A stretch of 27,133 nt of DNA from CAYGZC01 sp964354225 (GTDB taxonomy: Bacteria; Bacteroidota; Ignavibacteria; UBA10030; SZUA-254). Below the pieces are notes generated by a model. That model was not told the origin of the DNA, ran no database searches, and saw only the letters and a program-made list of their open reading frames with translations. The position numbers and the translations under genes are program-made. Positions 7,278 through 15,686 of the stretch are shown here, one piece after another. The number at the start of each line of letters is the position of its first letter. Position 1 is the stretch's first letter. Where the stretch lies: positions 1 through 27,133 of the forward strand of contig CAYGZC010000003.1 in NCBI GenBank assembly GCA_964354225.1, read 5' to 3'.

Positions 7278-9665
7278 ATGCCCATTAAATACAAACCAGT
7301 CGGCGAAGTACTAATTTCACATCTTTCCGATCTTATTAAAGATGGAACTAAAAAAGGTTACTTCACCATAAGTGAAAATAAGGTTTCATATATATCGCAG
7401 AATGTTTCCGACAATTTTTCAGATCCTGAAGAAAAAATTCGAGTAGGTTTATTTTATGATTTGATTGAAAGGTATGGCTACAAAAATGATAAAGCAATTA
7501 TTGATTTGGAATTTAACCGAACGATTGGTCATCCAGACAAAATAAGCAGAAGTCGGGTTGACATTATATTATATCGTCCGGATAAGACTCCATACGCAAT
7601 TTTTGAATTGAAATCTGAACAAGATTATGAAAAATATTTTGAAAGCTCGATTAAAACCCAACTATTCGAACGAGCAGCAAATGAAGACAAAGGGCAGGGA
7701 CTTCTCAAATATCTCATCTACTACACTCGTTATTATGAAGATGGCGAGTTAACAGAAAAGTTTCAAACGATTGATTACACACAGTTCAAGACATGGGAAC
7801 AGTGGGATGAAGCTGGTAAACCTAACCTCAGAGTTATCCCTGCAAAGTACGGCGTTATCGATAAGCCACCACAGTTTATAAAGGGGAGTCAAAAGCCTGA
7901 GCATCAACTTCGAGAGAACGTTAGAAAAGAAGAACTTGATCGCATCGCAAATGATTTACACGATGTCCTTTGGGGTGGTGGCCAACATCAAAACGAGTTG
8001 TTTTATAATCTCATTGGCTTGTTTCTAACCAAGATTTATGATGAAAAGGTAAAGGCAAATGGCGAAAGTTACGACTTTCAGATCTTCTTTGAGGGCAATG
8101 AAAGCGAAACACCAGAGAAAACTTTCCAAAGAATCAATAAACTCTACAAGGGTGAATGGGATACTAAGCAAAAAAAGTTCTCTCAATGCGCATTGAATTA
8201 CCTCTTAGGGTTCTCCGATGAACAGCTCAAGAAAACTCCAGACATTGTCTTCAACGCCAATAAAGTAAAATACGTTGTCGAAACACTTCAAAGCATATCA
8301 TTCACGACAAATAAATACGACGTACTCGGCGACTTCTTTGAAAAGATTGTCAGAGCGGAACTTAAGCAAACGAAAGGGCAATACTTAACCCACCACAACA
8401 TTGTCGATTTCATTGTGAAAGCATTACGTGTAGATGATCTCGCTATTGAATTGATAAATGGCCAGGATGGGCGACCAAGACTCCCTTACATTATCGATCC
8501 CGCATGCGGCTCAGGAACTTTTCTCGTCCAGTGTATGAAGGAGATTACCAACCGAGTGCTTGAGGAAAAGAAGACGTACAAGAATTTGAAACGTACTGAT
8601 GATGTTGAAGAATTTGTTGAGACCCGTTTTCCAGAGAAGAAAAGAAATGTTTGGGCGAACACTTTTATCTACGGCATTGAGATTTATCCCGATCTTGCAA
8701 TGGCGACAAAAGTTAACATGGTTGGTCATGGTGATGGGTCTGCTAACATTCAACCTGCTGATGGACTCACTGATTACAGCAAGTATGCTAACGCAAATCT
8801 TCTCAACATCAAGCGCAAAAACCCCGTCTATGAAAAATCTGTCAACGAGCAATTTGATATTGTCTTATCGAATCCACCATTCAGCATCACTGTCGACCGA
8901 GATACTGCAAAGCAATTCCCTGAATTGTATCTCCAAGGCGACAAGATAGCTAAGTCTTTGAAGAAAGAGGCGAAGAAGGAGGTTGATACAGAGAATCTGT
9001 TTATCGAGCGTTGGTATCAACTTCTAAAGCCCAAAGGGAGACTTGGTGTCGTTCTCCCCGAATCAGTGTTCGACACAACGGGAAACCGGTCTATCAGGTT
9101 ATTGCTCTTTAAGTACTTCTGGATAAAAGCTGTCGTTTCTCTTCCCCACCTAGCTTTTGCTCCCTATACAATGACAAAGACGAGTCTACTCTTTGCTCAG
9201 AAGAAAACAGATGATGAAGTGATCGAATGGCAAGAAAAGTGGGATACCTACGAAGACGAATTCGCCAAGCTCAAAAAAGAGTTTGAGAAGATGCGGAAGA
9301 AGAAACGCAAGAAAAATGAGAAAGATACATATCTCAATCTCTTGAAAAAGTATCTTCGCTCACTGTACGGCTCTGAAGATGATGTACTCAGTGTCGCCGA
9401 GTTAGAAGAAAAATATCAGGATGATATTGAACAAGTTGATGGCGATTGGTGGGTCTTCGGCAAGATGAGTGAAGATTTTGATTACCCCATCTTCATGGCA
9501 CATGCTGAGGAAATTGGCTACAAGCGAGGAGCGAACAAAGAAGAAGTGCGAACGAATGAGTTGTTTAACGCAGATGAAGCTGACGGAAGAAGAACAATCT
9601 TTGTGGACACAACAAATCCTCAAAAGATTTTGGATCATCTATTACTAAATGTAGCATGGCATTGA
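7278..9665 (+). CDS. Fused restriction nuclease / N6-adenine DNA methyltransferase (BcgI-A-like)
   Basis: This 795-residue protein joins two enzymes. The N-terminal part is HsdR_N-like: EEKIRVGLFYDLIERYGY at about 51-68, then the PD-(D/E)XK nuclease core with Asp95 (RSRVDIILY) and Glu110-x-Lys112 (FELKSE). A type I-style HsdM N-terminal helical region follows, then the gamma-type N6-adenine methyltransferase with motif I DPACGSGTF at 407-415 (SAM binding) and the catalytic NPPF at 532-535. A lysine/glutamate-rich helical segment lies near 640-690. No helicase/translocase motifs are present, so this is not a classical HsdR. It overlaps the specificity-subunit gene by 10 bases, so the two are translated together. 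The arrangement matches BcgI-like type IIB/IIG enzymes that cut and methylate using one R-M polypeptide plus an S subunit. The recognition site and activity are unknown. Confidence 0.88.
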   Translation: MPIKYKPVGEVLISHLSDLIKDGTKKGYFTISENKVSYISQNVSDNFSDPEEKIRVGLFYDLIERYGYKNDKAIIDLEFNRTIGHPDKISRSRVDIILYRPDKTPYAIFELKSEQDYEKYFESSIKTQLFERAANEDKGQGLLKYLIYYTRYYEDGELTEKFQTIDYTQFKTWEQWDEAGKPNLRVIPAKYGVIDKPPQFIKGSQKPEHQLRENVRKEELDRIANDLHDVLWGGGQHQNELFYNLIGLFLTKIYDEKVKANGESYDFQIFFEGNESETPEKTFQRINKLYKGEWDTKQKKFSQCALNYLLGFSDEQLKKTPDIVFNANKVKYVVETLQSISFTTNKYDVLGDFFEKIVRAELKQTKGQYLTHHNIVDFIVKALRVDDLAIELINGQDGRPRLPYIIDPACGSGTFLVQCMKEITNRVLEEKKTYKNLKRTDDVEEFVETRFPEKKRNVWANTFIYGIEIYPDLAMATKVNMVGHGDGSANIQPADGLTDYSKYANANLLNIKRKNPVYEKSVNEQFDIVLSNPPFSITVDRDTAKQFPELYLQGDKIAKSLKKEAKKEVDTENLFIERWYQLLKPKGRLGVVLPESVFDTTGNRSIRLLLFKYFWIKAVVSLPHLAFAPYTMTKTSLLFAQKKTDDEVIEWQEKWDTYEDEFAKLKKEFEKMRKKKRKKNEKDTYLNLLKKYLRSLYGSEDDVLSVAELEEKYQDDIEQVDGDWWVFGKMSEDFDYPIFMAHAEEIGYKRGANKEEVRTNELFNADEADGRRTIFVDTTNPQKILDHLLLNVAWH

Positions 9666-11083
9666 CATCAATAGTAAACTTTTCTGATATTGGAAAGCGT
9701 CGCCTTCTCCGCTGTGGGGCAAGGTATGTCGACTTTTGGAAGAATCAAGATGGCAGAATATTTGACAGTAATATAAAAACATTTTCTCTAAAACGTTGTG
9801 TTGAATTTGCATCCAGCACTGTCATAAAGCAGAATCAAATCGAAAAAACATACCAACTTATTGACCTGCAAAACATCGAGCCTGAGACTGGACATCCACT
9901 GAACTTAGAAGAAAATATTGTCGCTGAGATCGGATCGGATAAAGTTTATCTGGATGACGCCGATCTGATATTTTCAAAACTCAACAGCCATATTGGATAT
10001 GTCTTTCTTAGGAGCGAAATTCCAAGCAATGAATATGAAGTTATAGGCTCCACGGAATTCTTCCCGCTGAAAGTTGACAAGAAGATAATATATATCAAGT
10101 TACTGAAATATTTTCTGCTCCATAAATCCTTTCGTAACAAAGCGGTCTTCCTGCGGTCGGGTAAGAGTCAAAGCCATCCCCGAATTCAACCGGATGATTT
10201 CTTTAACCTAAAAATTCCCCAGATAGATGAAGTTGTTCAGAAGAGAATAGTTAAAGAAATTGGCAAAACAGAAAAAGCGGTATCTACTCGTCGAAAAAAA
10301 TTAGAATCCTTACAGAAAATAATCGATGATGTTTTAACAAAGTATGCTCTCAAATCGCGAACTAAGAAAACTTACCGTGCAGAAACATTGGTACCTTGCC
10401 TTGAAGATGTTGCTCAAAATAAAGCAATAAGACTCGGAGCGCAATACAATGCTTTCTGGTTAAACCATGATGGTTATCTCTTCGAAGGCACTGACAAGAA
10501 ATGGAAGATTGTTCCACTCAAGCGCATTATGAAAATGTCTCCTAAAGTAGTTTTAAAGAAAGGTATATTAGCTGAACCACGGGTACTAATCGACTTTGAA
10601 CAAATTAATGCTTTGTATGGAACTATCGAGATTGAAAATATTGTACCTGAAATCGGTTCAGATAAAGTTGAGTTTGGTAATTGTGATCTAGTAACAAATA
10701 AACTCGATCCATATTCTGGATACACGTTTCTAAACAATCCCGAACTCAAGATGATAGGTACATCAGAGTTGTGGCCCATTAATATCATTGATAAGAAAAA
10801 AGCTGATAAGGAATTCATACGTCATTTGTTACTTTCAACTGAATACCTGGAAAAATCAAAGCTGTTAATGAGTGGCAAACGACATCCCAGAATTTACCAC
10901 TTAGATTTTCTTAATATTAGAATACCCTTGCCTGATATAAAAATCCAACGAAAGATTGTAAAAGAAATTAAGAATCGAGAACTGAAATCTCAGAATGCTC
11001 GTGAAAGGATCAAGAAGCTGAGAGAACAAATCGATAGGTTAATTTTAGAGGCATTGTCAAAAAATGAAAATTGTACTGTGTAG
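9656..11083 (+). CDS. Type I-like specificity (S) subunit with two target recognition domains
   Basis: This 475-residue protein is the DNA-recognition partner of the nuclease-methyltransferase upstream, whose stop it overlaps by 10 bases. It is built from two similar halves, about residues 12-225 and 237-470. Each half begins with a similar segment (RLLRCGARYVDFW; KAIRLGAQYNAFW), contains EIGSDKV (91-97; 332-338) and HPRI followed by a DFF/DFL-containing strand, and ends in a helical region (IVKEIGKTEKAVSTRRKKL; IVKEIKNRELKSQNARERI). This is the layout of HsdS, with two target-recognition domains reading the two halves of a split DNA site and conserved helices acting as spacer. The halves differ enough to suggest an asymmetric site. 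The exact target cannot be deduced from sequence. Confidence 0.85.
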   Translation: MALTSIVNFSDIGKRRLLRCGARYVDFWKNQDGRIFDSNIKTFSLKRCVEFASSTVIKQNQIEKTYQLIDLQNIEPETGHPLNLEENIVAEIGSDKVYLDDADLIFSKLNSHIGYVFLRSEIPSNEYEVIGSTEFFPLKVDKKIIYIKLLKYFLLHKSFRNKAVFLRSGKSQSHPRIQPDDFFNLKIPQIDEVVQKRIVKEIGKTEKAVSTRRKKLESLQKIIDDVLTKYALKSRTKKTYRAETLVPCLEDVAQNKAIRLGAQYNAFWLNHDGYLFEGTDKKWKIVPLKRIMKMSPKVVLKKGILAEPRVLIDFEQINALYGTIEIENIVPEIGSDKVEFGNCDLVTNKLDPYSGYTFLNNPELKMIGTSELWPINIIDKKKADKEFIRHLLLSTEYLEKSKLLMSGKRHPRIYHLDFLNIRIPLPDIKIQRKIVKEIKNRELKSQNARERIKKLREQIDRLILEALSKNENCTV

Positions 11084-11204
11084 ATAACAATTAACCGTTT
11101 GAGGAGTTTTGAAATTGACTAAGGTAGAAATGATTATTAGTCTTTACGATCCAGTACTGATTAGGAAGTAAGAATTGTCGCAGAGAAAGGAAGGGAAACT
11201 TAAT

Positions 11205-11729
11205 ATGACCGTCAAGTCCATGCTACCGGCAGAAAATATTATCACAAAAATTTTGGTTATCAGGAATCAGAAGGTAATTATAGACAGAGACCTTGCGGTA
11301 CTATATAATGTGGAAACCCGGGCATTAAAACAAGCTGTCCGGAGAAATATCAAACGATTTCCAGAAGACTTCATGTTTCAACTTAACAGAAAAGAATTTA
11401 TGAATTGGAGATCACAAATTGTGATGTCCAAATCGGATGAAAAAGGTTTACGTCATCTTCCATATGCTTTTACCGAGCAAGGCGTGGCGATGCTTTCTTC
11501 GGTGTTAAAAAGCGAGCGAGCAATTGAAGTAAATATATTAATAATGCGTGCTTTTGTTAAACTAAGAGAAATAATTTCTACGCACAAAAAGGTTAAAGAA
11601 AAATTAAAAGAACTCGAGAGCAAACTAAAAGAACACGACGACAGGATAGTACAAATCATTCAGGTAATAAATCAACTGCTGACGCCACCTGAGCCAGTAA
11701 AGAAGAAAATCGGCTTTACAGTGGATTGA
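11205..11729 (+). CDS. ORF6N domain protein
   Basis: This 174-residue protein has an N-terminal ORF6N domain (about residues 6-95): ENIITKILVIRNQKVIIDRD, then AVLYNVETRALKQAV, RRNIKRFPEDFMFQL and PYAFTEQGVAMLSSVL, all typical of the family. A charged coiled-coil (about 112-142) and a short basic tail follow. ORF6N domains occur in phage and mobile-element proteins and are often encoded beside restriction-modification genes. They are thought to bind DNA, but their role is not established. The ATG at 11205 with AAGGAAGGG upstream is chosen because it matches the usual family start. An in-frame TTG at 11175 would add ten residues. The gene follows the S subunit in the same direction with about 120 bases between, so it may be part of the same transfer unit. 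Confidence 0.85.
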   Translation: MTVKSMLPAENIITKILVIRNQKVIIDRDLAVLYNVETRALKQAVRRNIKRFPEDFMFQLNRKEFMNWRSQIVMSKSDEKGLRHLPYAFTEQGVAMLSSVLKSERAIEVNILIMRAFVKLREIISTHKKVKEKLKELESKLKEHDDRIVQIIQVINQLLTPPEPVKKKIGFTVD

Positions 11730-11763
11730 GAATAGAGTTGAATTTTTTATTTATTAGATTCTA

Positions 11764-11790
11764 ATTTGTGTCACCACTGTTGACACAAAT
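11764..11790. terminator. Hairpin between convergent genes, likely bidirectional terminator
   Basis: A perfect 10-bp inverted repeat, ATTTGTGTCA (11764-11773) and TGACACAAAT (11781-11790), flanks a 7-nt loop. It sits between the ends of the ORF6N gene and the leftward histidine kinase gene. T runs on either side are modest, so it is called by stem strength and location. Confidence 0.5.
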
Positions 11791-11804
11791 CAGTTTAGCT
11801 AAAA

Positions 11805-13022
11805 CTACTTCACCAACTTAATTCTAAAAGTCGTTCCCTTACCAAGCTTGCTTTCTTTAACAAACAGTTTCCCTTGATGGTACGATTCGATAATACGCTT
11901 CGAGAGACTCAAACCCAATCCCCAGCCGCGCCGCTTGGTGCTGTAACCCGGGCGGAAGATGTCTTTTCTGTACTTCATATCTATGCCTTTGCCCGTGTCC
12001 TTGACATCTATGAAAATTGTCTTTCCTTTGGAAGTTAGAGCAAATGAAATCTTTCCAATATTATCCTGCATCGCATCGAGCGCATTCTTGATGAGATTTT
12101 CGATGACCCACTCGAATAGCTCCCGGTTTATATTGACGTGAAATTGCTCCTTCGTATCGATCTCGATATCGATCTTTTTACCTTGCGCGAAGCGGGAGGG
12201 AAGACGCTGTTTAAAATAGTTGATAACCGATTCGATCACTTCATTTAGACTTTCCTCTTTCAAGCTCGGTTTAGATCCGATTTTTGAAAACCGTTCAGTC
12301 ACTTTATATAAACGGTTGAGATCATGTTCCATATCTAAAATGGTTGAGAGCTGCTTAGGATTTTCGGCGGCATATTCTTTCATCATCTCAACCCAACCGA
12401 GGAGACTTGAAAGTGGGGTGCCAAGTTGGTGAGCAGTCTCTTTTGCCATTCCTACCCAAATGTTGCTCTGTTCGTTGCGCTTGATGTAACTGAAACCGAT
12501 ATAACCTATGAGAATGAACATCCCAGCCACCCCAATTTCGATGTATGGCAGCCATCGTAATTTTGTAATCAGGGCAGATTCTCCATAATGGAGATACTGG
12601 AGCATCGAATCTTCGGGAGTCACTTTCAAAACAACTTTAATAGGTGTATTATCTTGGTCAAGCCCGGAGATGATTTGCTGTAAGACTTTTTTCTGCTCAT
12701 CGGATGAAAGAGTTGTATCGAAGTCGACATTCCGAGCATTCAATTTATAATCGAGGAGCGGTTGATTGTTTCCATCCGTTAGGACCATCGGAAAATCAAT
12801 CGACTGGAGAACTACTTCATTGAAAATAAAACTGTAATCTGATTGGTCGGCTGTGCGGCTTACGATGAACTCAAGAGAATTCGCGTACAGGTCAGCCACC
12901 GATCTTTCTTTCTCCAAAAGCTGATGGACGATGTATTGAGTGTACACCAGTGTAGCGATTACAATGATTACAGCGGCAACCAACAAGGTAATTTTAATGT
13001 TTGCTGAGCGGGGAGCTGTCAT
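11805..13022 (-). CDS. Membrane sensor histidine kinase (orphan)
   Basis: This 405-residue protein (from the ATG at 13022) has two transmembrane helices, at about residues 11-31 and 161-180, bounding a sensor domain of about 130 residues. The H-box is ETAHQLGTPLSS with phospho-acceptor His198, followed by a HATPase_c domain with N-box NLIKNALDAM, DTGKGI and RGWGLGLSLSKRI. No HAMP domain is obvious. The 'AHQLGTPLSSL' H-box is typical of a Bacteroidota group. No response regulator is adjacent. An in-frame TTG at 13034 would overlap the purA stop by 4 bases and add four residues; the ATG lies 8 bases after that stop. Co-transcription with purA is likely. The signal and the partner are unknown. 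Confidence 0.85.
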   Translation of the reverse strand: MTAPRSANIKITLLVAAVIIVIATLVYTQYIVHQLLEKERSVADLYANSLEFIVSRTADQSDYSFIFNEVVLQSIDFPMVLTDGNNQPLLDYKLNARNVDFDTTLSSDEQKKVLQQIISGLDQDNTPIKVVLKVTPEDSMLQYLHYGESALITKLRWLPYIEIGVAGMFILIGYIGFSYIKRNEQSNIWVGMAKETAHQLGTPLSSLLGWVEMMKEYAAENPKQLSTILDMEHDLNRLYKVTERFSKIGSKPSLKEESLNEVIESVINYFKQRLPSRFAQGKKIDIEIDTKEQFHVNINRELFEWVIENLIKNALDAMQDNIGKISFALTSKGKTIFIDVKDTGKGIDMKYRKDIFRPGYSTKRRGWGLGLSLSKRIIESYHQGKLFVKESKLGKGTTFRIKLVK

Positions 13023-13030
13023 ATATTTAA

Positions 13031-14302
13031 TCAATTGATGAAGATTGTTTGATCACGTCGTGCGCCAACTGAGATAATTTGTATTTTCGTTCCGGTTAAT
13101 TCGCTCATCGCTTCAACGTAATTCCGGGCGTTAGCAGGTAAATCGTTATATGATCTAACGTCTGAAATAGAAGTGTTCCAGCCCTCAAAAGTTTCATAGA
13201 TCGGCTCAATCGACGTTAGTGATTGGACATCGCTTGGAAACGTTTTAAGTATTTTTCCTTTATAGCTGTAACCGTTACAGATTTTTATCTGCTCGAATTG
13301 GTCGAGGACATCGAGCTTCGTAATAGCGATGTGTGTGATACCGTTTATCATCGCGGAATATCGGAGACTGACAGCATCGAGCCATCCGCAGCGGCGAGGT
13401 CTGCCGGTTGTTGCGCCGAATTCCCCACCAATTTTTCTGAGCCGTTCTCCGGTTTTATTGGTTAATTCTGTTGGAAATGGTCCATTGCCAACACGCGTTG
13501 TGTATGCTTTTACGATACCTAAAATAGAAGTGACAGATGTCGGAGGAATCCCAAGCCCGGTACATGCACCACCGCTTGTTGGACTGGAAGATGTAACGAA
13601 AGGATATGTTCCATGATCAACATCCAACAATGCACCCTGAGCGCCTTCAGCAAGAATCTGTTTGCCGTTCTTCAATGCTGAGTTGAGATAAAGTGCAGTA
13701 TCAGTTACGTACTCATCGATCTGTTTATCAAATTCCTCATACTCACTCACAATTTTATCGACATTCAATTCTGGATTGCCGTATATTTTCATCAGAATTT
13801 GATTCTTCTCTTCGATATTTCGTTTCAGTTTTGCAACGAAGATATCTCGATCGAGCAAATCGACGATTCTAATTCCAACGCGCATAAATTTATCGATGTA
13901 AGCCGGACCTATACCTCGGCCTGTCGTTCCAATCTTTTCGGTTGTTTGCTCGCGGATTGTATCTAACAATTTATGATAGGGCATTATCAGATGAGCGTTA
14001 TGGCTGATTAACAATCTTCCATGGATATCGATGTTGAGTTGTTGAAGCTGTTTGATTTCATCCATCAACGCGATGGGATCGATAACAACACCGTTGCCGA
14101 TTACGCATGTAACATGCGGATGGAAGATACCGGCGGGAATCAGGTGGAGGATGTATTGCTTTTCACCGATAACGACAGTGTGCCCGGCATTGGCACCGCC
14201 CTGATAGCGGGCAACAATATCAACTCTGTCGCTTAGATGGTCGACAATTTTTCCTTTACCTTCATCGCCCCATTGGGCACCAACAATTATATGCACGGGC
14301 AT
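13031..14302 (-). CDS. purA: Adenylosuccinate synthetase
   Basis: This 423-residue protein catalyses the GTP-dependent joining of IMP and aspartate to adenylosuccinate, the first step from IMP to AMP. The family motifs are intact: the P-loop-like GAQWGDEGKGK at 8-18 with catalytic Asp13, GGANAGHTV with catalytic His41, GNGVVIDP, and TTGRGIGPAYIDK. Length is that of ordinary bacterial PurA (about 425). It acts in the cytosol as a dimer. The start is 19 bases from a strong hairpin that closes the upstream secDF-STAS operon. A histidine kinase gene follows directly and overlaps or abuts its stop. Confidence 0.97.
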   Translation of the reverse strand: MPVHIIVGAQWGDEGKGKIVDHLSDRVDIVARYQGGANAGHTVVIGEKQYILHLIPAGIFHPHVTCVIGNGVVIDPIALMDEIKQLQQLNIDIHGRLLISHNAHLIMPYHKLLDTIREQTTEKIGTTGRGIGPAYIDKFMRVGIRIVDLLDRDIFVAKLKRNIEEKNQILMKIYGNPELNVDKIVSEYEEFDKQIDEYVTDTALYLNSALKNGKQILAEGAQGALLDVDHGTYPFVTSSSPTSGGACTGLGIPPTSVTSILGIVKAYTTRVGNGPFPTELTNKTGERLRKIGGEFGATTGRPRRCGWLDAVSLRYSAMINGITHIAITKLDVLDQFEQIKICNGYSYKGKILKTFPSDVQSLTSIEPIYETFEGWNTSISDVRSYNDLPANARNYVEAMSELTGTKIQIISVGARRDQTIFIN

Positions 14303-14321
14303 AAGCGTATTAATAAATGAA

Positions 14322-14354
14322 AAACTCCGATGGAAAACAACTACATCGGAGTTT
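14322..14354 (-). terminator. Strong intrinsic terminator after the secDF-STAS operon
   Basis: A perfect 11-bp inverted repeat, AAACTCCGATG (14322-14332) and CATCGGAGTTT (14344-14354), with an 11-nt loop is followed on the minus strand by a short T run (TTTTTC). It lies 27 bases after the STAS gene stop and only about 20 bases before the purA start codon. It may therefore also lie in the purA leader. Confidence 0.8.
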
Positions 14355-14381
14355 GGTGTACAAAATATTCGATCAAATTAT

Positions 14382-14720
14382 TTATTTGAAACTGTTAACT
14401 GCCTGCTTGACGGTAGGATATAATTCAAAAACAGTAGTTAATTTCGTAATCACCAGCAGACTCTCAATTTTCTTAGATGCGGCGGCAATTTTTAAGTCTC
14501 CACCGGCGTTTCTCATCGTTGTGAGGGCGTTGATAAGCATACTCAAACCGGAACTATTCATCGTTCGTACGCGCGATATATCCAGAAGAATTTTCTTCTT
14601 TCGCTTATCGATTAATTGATGAAGAGTATCGTTGAGGGCAGTAGCATCGGGACCTCCGAGGACATTCCCCTCAAGCTCGATTACAGTTATTCCATCGATT
14701 TCTTTACTTAACAGTTTCAT
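14382..14720 (-). CDS. STAS domain protein, anti-sigma factor antagonist type
   Basis: This 112-residue protein is a single STAS domain of the SpoIIAA/RsbV type. The core reads DISRVRTMNSSGLSML, with Ser57 at the place of the serine that partner-switching kinases phosphorylate; the usual Asp before SSG is Asn here. The strands and helices GITVIELEGNVLGGPDA and GGDLKIAAASKKIESLL are typical. Such proteins compete for anti-sigma or kinase partners when unphosphorylated. No anti-sigma kinase or PP2C phosphatase is in the window. The start overlaps the secF end by 17 bases, so it is expressed with secD and secF. Why it is coupled to protein export is not clear from sequence. Confidence 0.85.
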   Translation of the reverse strand: MKLLSKEIDGITVIELEGNVLGGPDATALNDTLHQLIDKRKKKILLDISRVRTMNSSGLSMLINALTTMRNAGGDLKIAAASKKIESLLVITKLTTVFELYPTVKQAVNSFK

Positions 14721-15666
14721 AACTTAGTTTTTCTATTACGGCTGGTTTAAGTTTCTTGCGTTGTTTATAGATAGTATAATCCAGAACAACCGCGCTTGCG
14801 ATATAAATTGAAGAATATGTTCCGGTGATGATGCCGAATGTCATAGCAAATGCAAATCCCCGGTTCACTTCTCCACCGAACAGAAATAAAACAACCGTAA
14901 CGATAAAGATTGTACCGGATGTAATGATCGTTCGGCTAAGCGTTTCATTTAAACTCTTATTCATCAAATCACCCAATGCCATTGAACGGAAAATTTTTTG
15001 ATTCTCTCTCATACGATCAAAAATAACAACCGTATCGTTAACCGACAGACCGACAAGTGTAAGAAATGCTGCAATCATATTCTGGTCGATCTCGAAATTT
15101 GTAAATGGTGTTAACCCATCGACAATTGATATGACACCGAGCGTCATCAGAACGTCGTGGAACAACGCAGTGACTGCGCCTACGCCATAGATAAATTTAA
15201 ATCGGAAGCCGACGTAAATTAACATTGCAACGAGAGAATAGAAAACAGCGAGATACGCACCCCTACGGAGTTCGGCGCCGACCTTGGCTCCTATCTTAAC
15301 CTCTTGAAGCACACGAGGATTTAATTTCGGAAATGTTTGCTGCAGCGCCGATCTTATTTTATCACCGACAACAGTACCCTCACCTAATGCAGATGTACGC
15401 ACCAGAATTTTATCGGGATCGCCGAATGTTTTCAACTCCGACTTAGTAAAGCCCGCGTTGTTCATCATCGAGCGTACCTCTCCGATATCTGGCGGCTGTT
15501 GAAATTGTACGATTAGCTCCGTTCCACCTGTGAAGTCAAGACCGAAGTCAAGACCGCCTTTAAGAGGGATGGAAAGCATGCCGATGATGATACCGGTAAG
15601 TGAAAGAGTGTACCATAATCTTCGCTTTCCCATGAAATCAATATTTGTTTTGCCAAAAAATCGCAT
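14704..15666 (-). CDS. secF: Protein translocase subunit SecF
   Basis: This 320-residue inner-membrane protein is the second half of the SecDF pump, which uses the proton-motive force to help pull proteins across the membrane after SecYEG/SecA. A first transmembrane helix (about 18-35) is followed by the family signature GLDFGLDFTGGTEL, a periplasmic domain with VLQEVKIGAKVGAEL, and five further helices. The later helices hold LVGLSVNDTVVIFDRMREN and NETLSRTIITSGT, the conserved SecF helix-4/loop motifs. It starts 20 bases after secD and overlaps the STAS gene by 17 bases. The length is normal for SecF. Confidence 0.96.
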   Translation of the reverse strand: MRFFGKTNIDFMGKRRLWYTLSLTGIIIGMLSIPLKGGLDFGLDFTGGTELIVQFQQPPDIGEVRSMMNNAGFTKSELKTFGDPDKILVRTSALGEGTVVGDKIRSALQQTFPKLNPRVLQEVKIGAKVGAELRRGAYLAVFYSLVAMLIYVGFRFKFIYGVGAVTALFHDVLMTLGVISIVDGLTPFTNFEIDQNMIAAFLTLVGLSVNDTVVIFDRMRENQKIFRSMALGDLMNKSLNETLSRTIITSGTIFIVTVVLFLFGGEVNRGFAFAMTFGIITGTYSSIYIASAVVLDYTIYKQRKKLKPAVIEKLSYETVK

Positions 15667-15686
15667 TAAGAAACTCCGTTTATCAA

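Noticed and set aside
8511..8852. Leftward 113-residue frame inside the methyltransferase gene
   Set aside because: Shadow frame opposite the SAM-binding and catalytic motifs of the fused enzyme; no domain or start signal.
7278..11729. Defined integration site of the R-M cassette
   Set aside because: No tRNA, integrase gene or flanking direct repeats could be recognised at either side, so transfer is only inferred.
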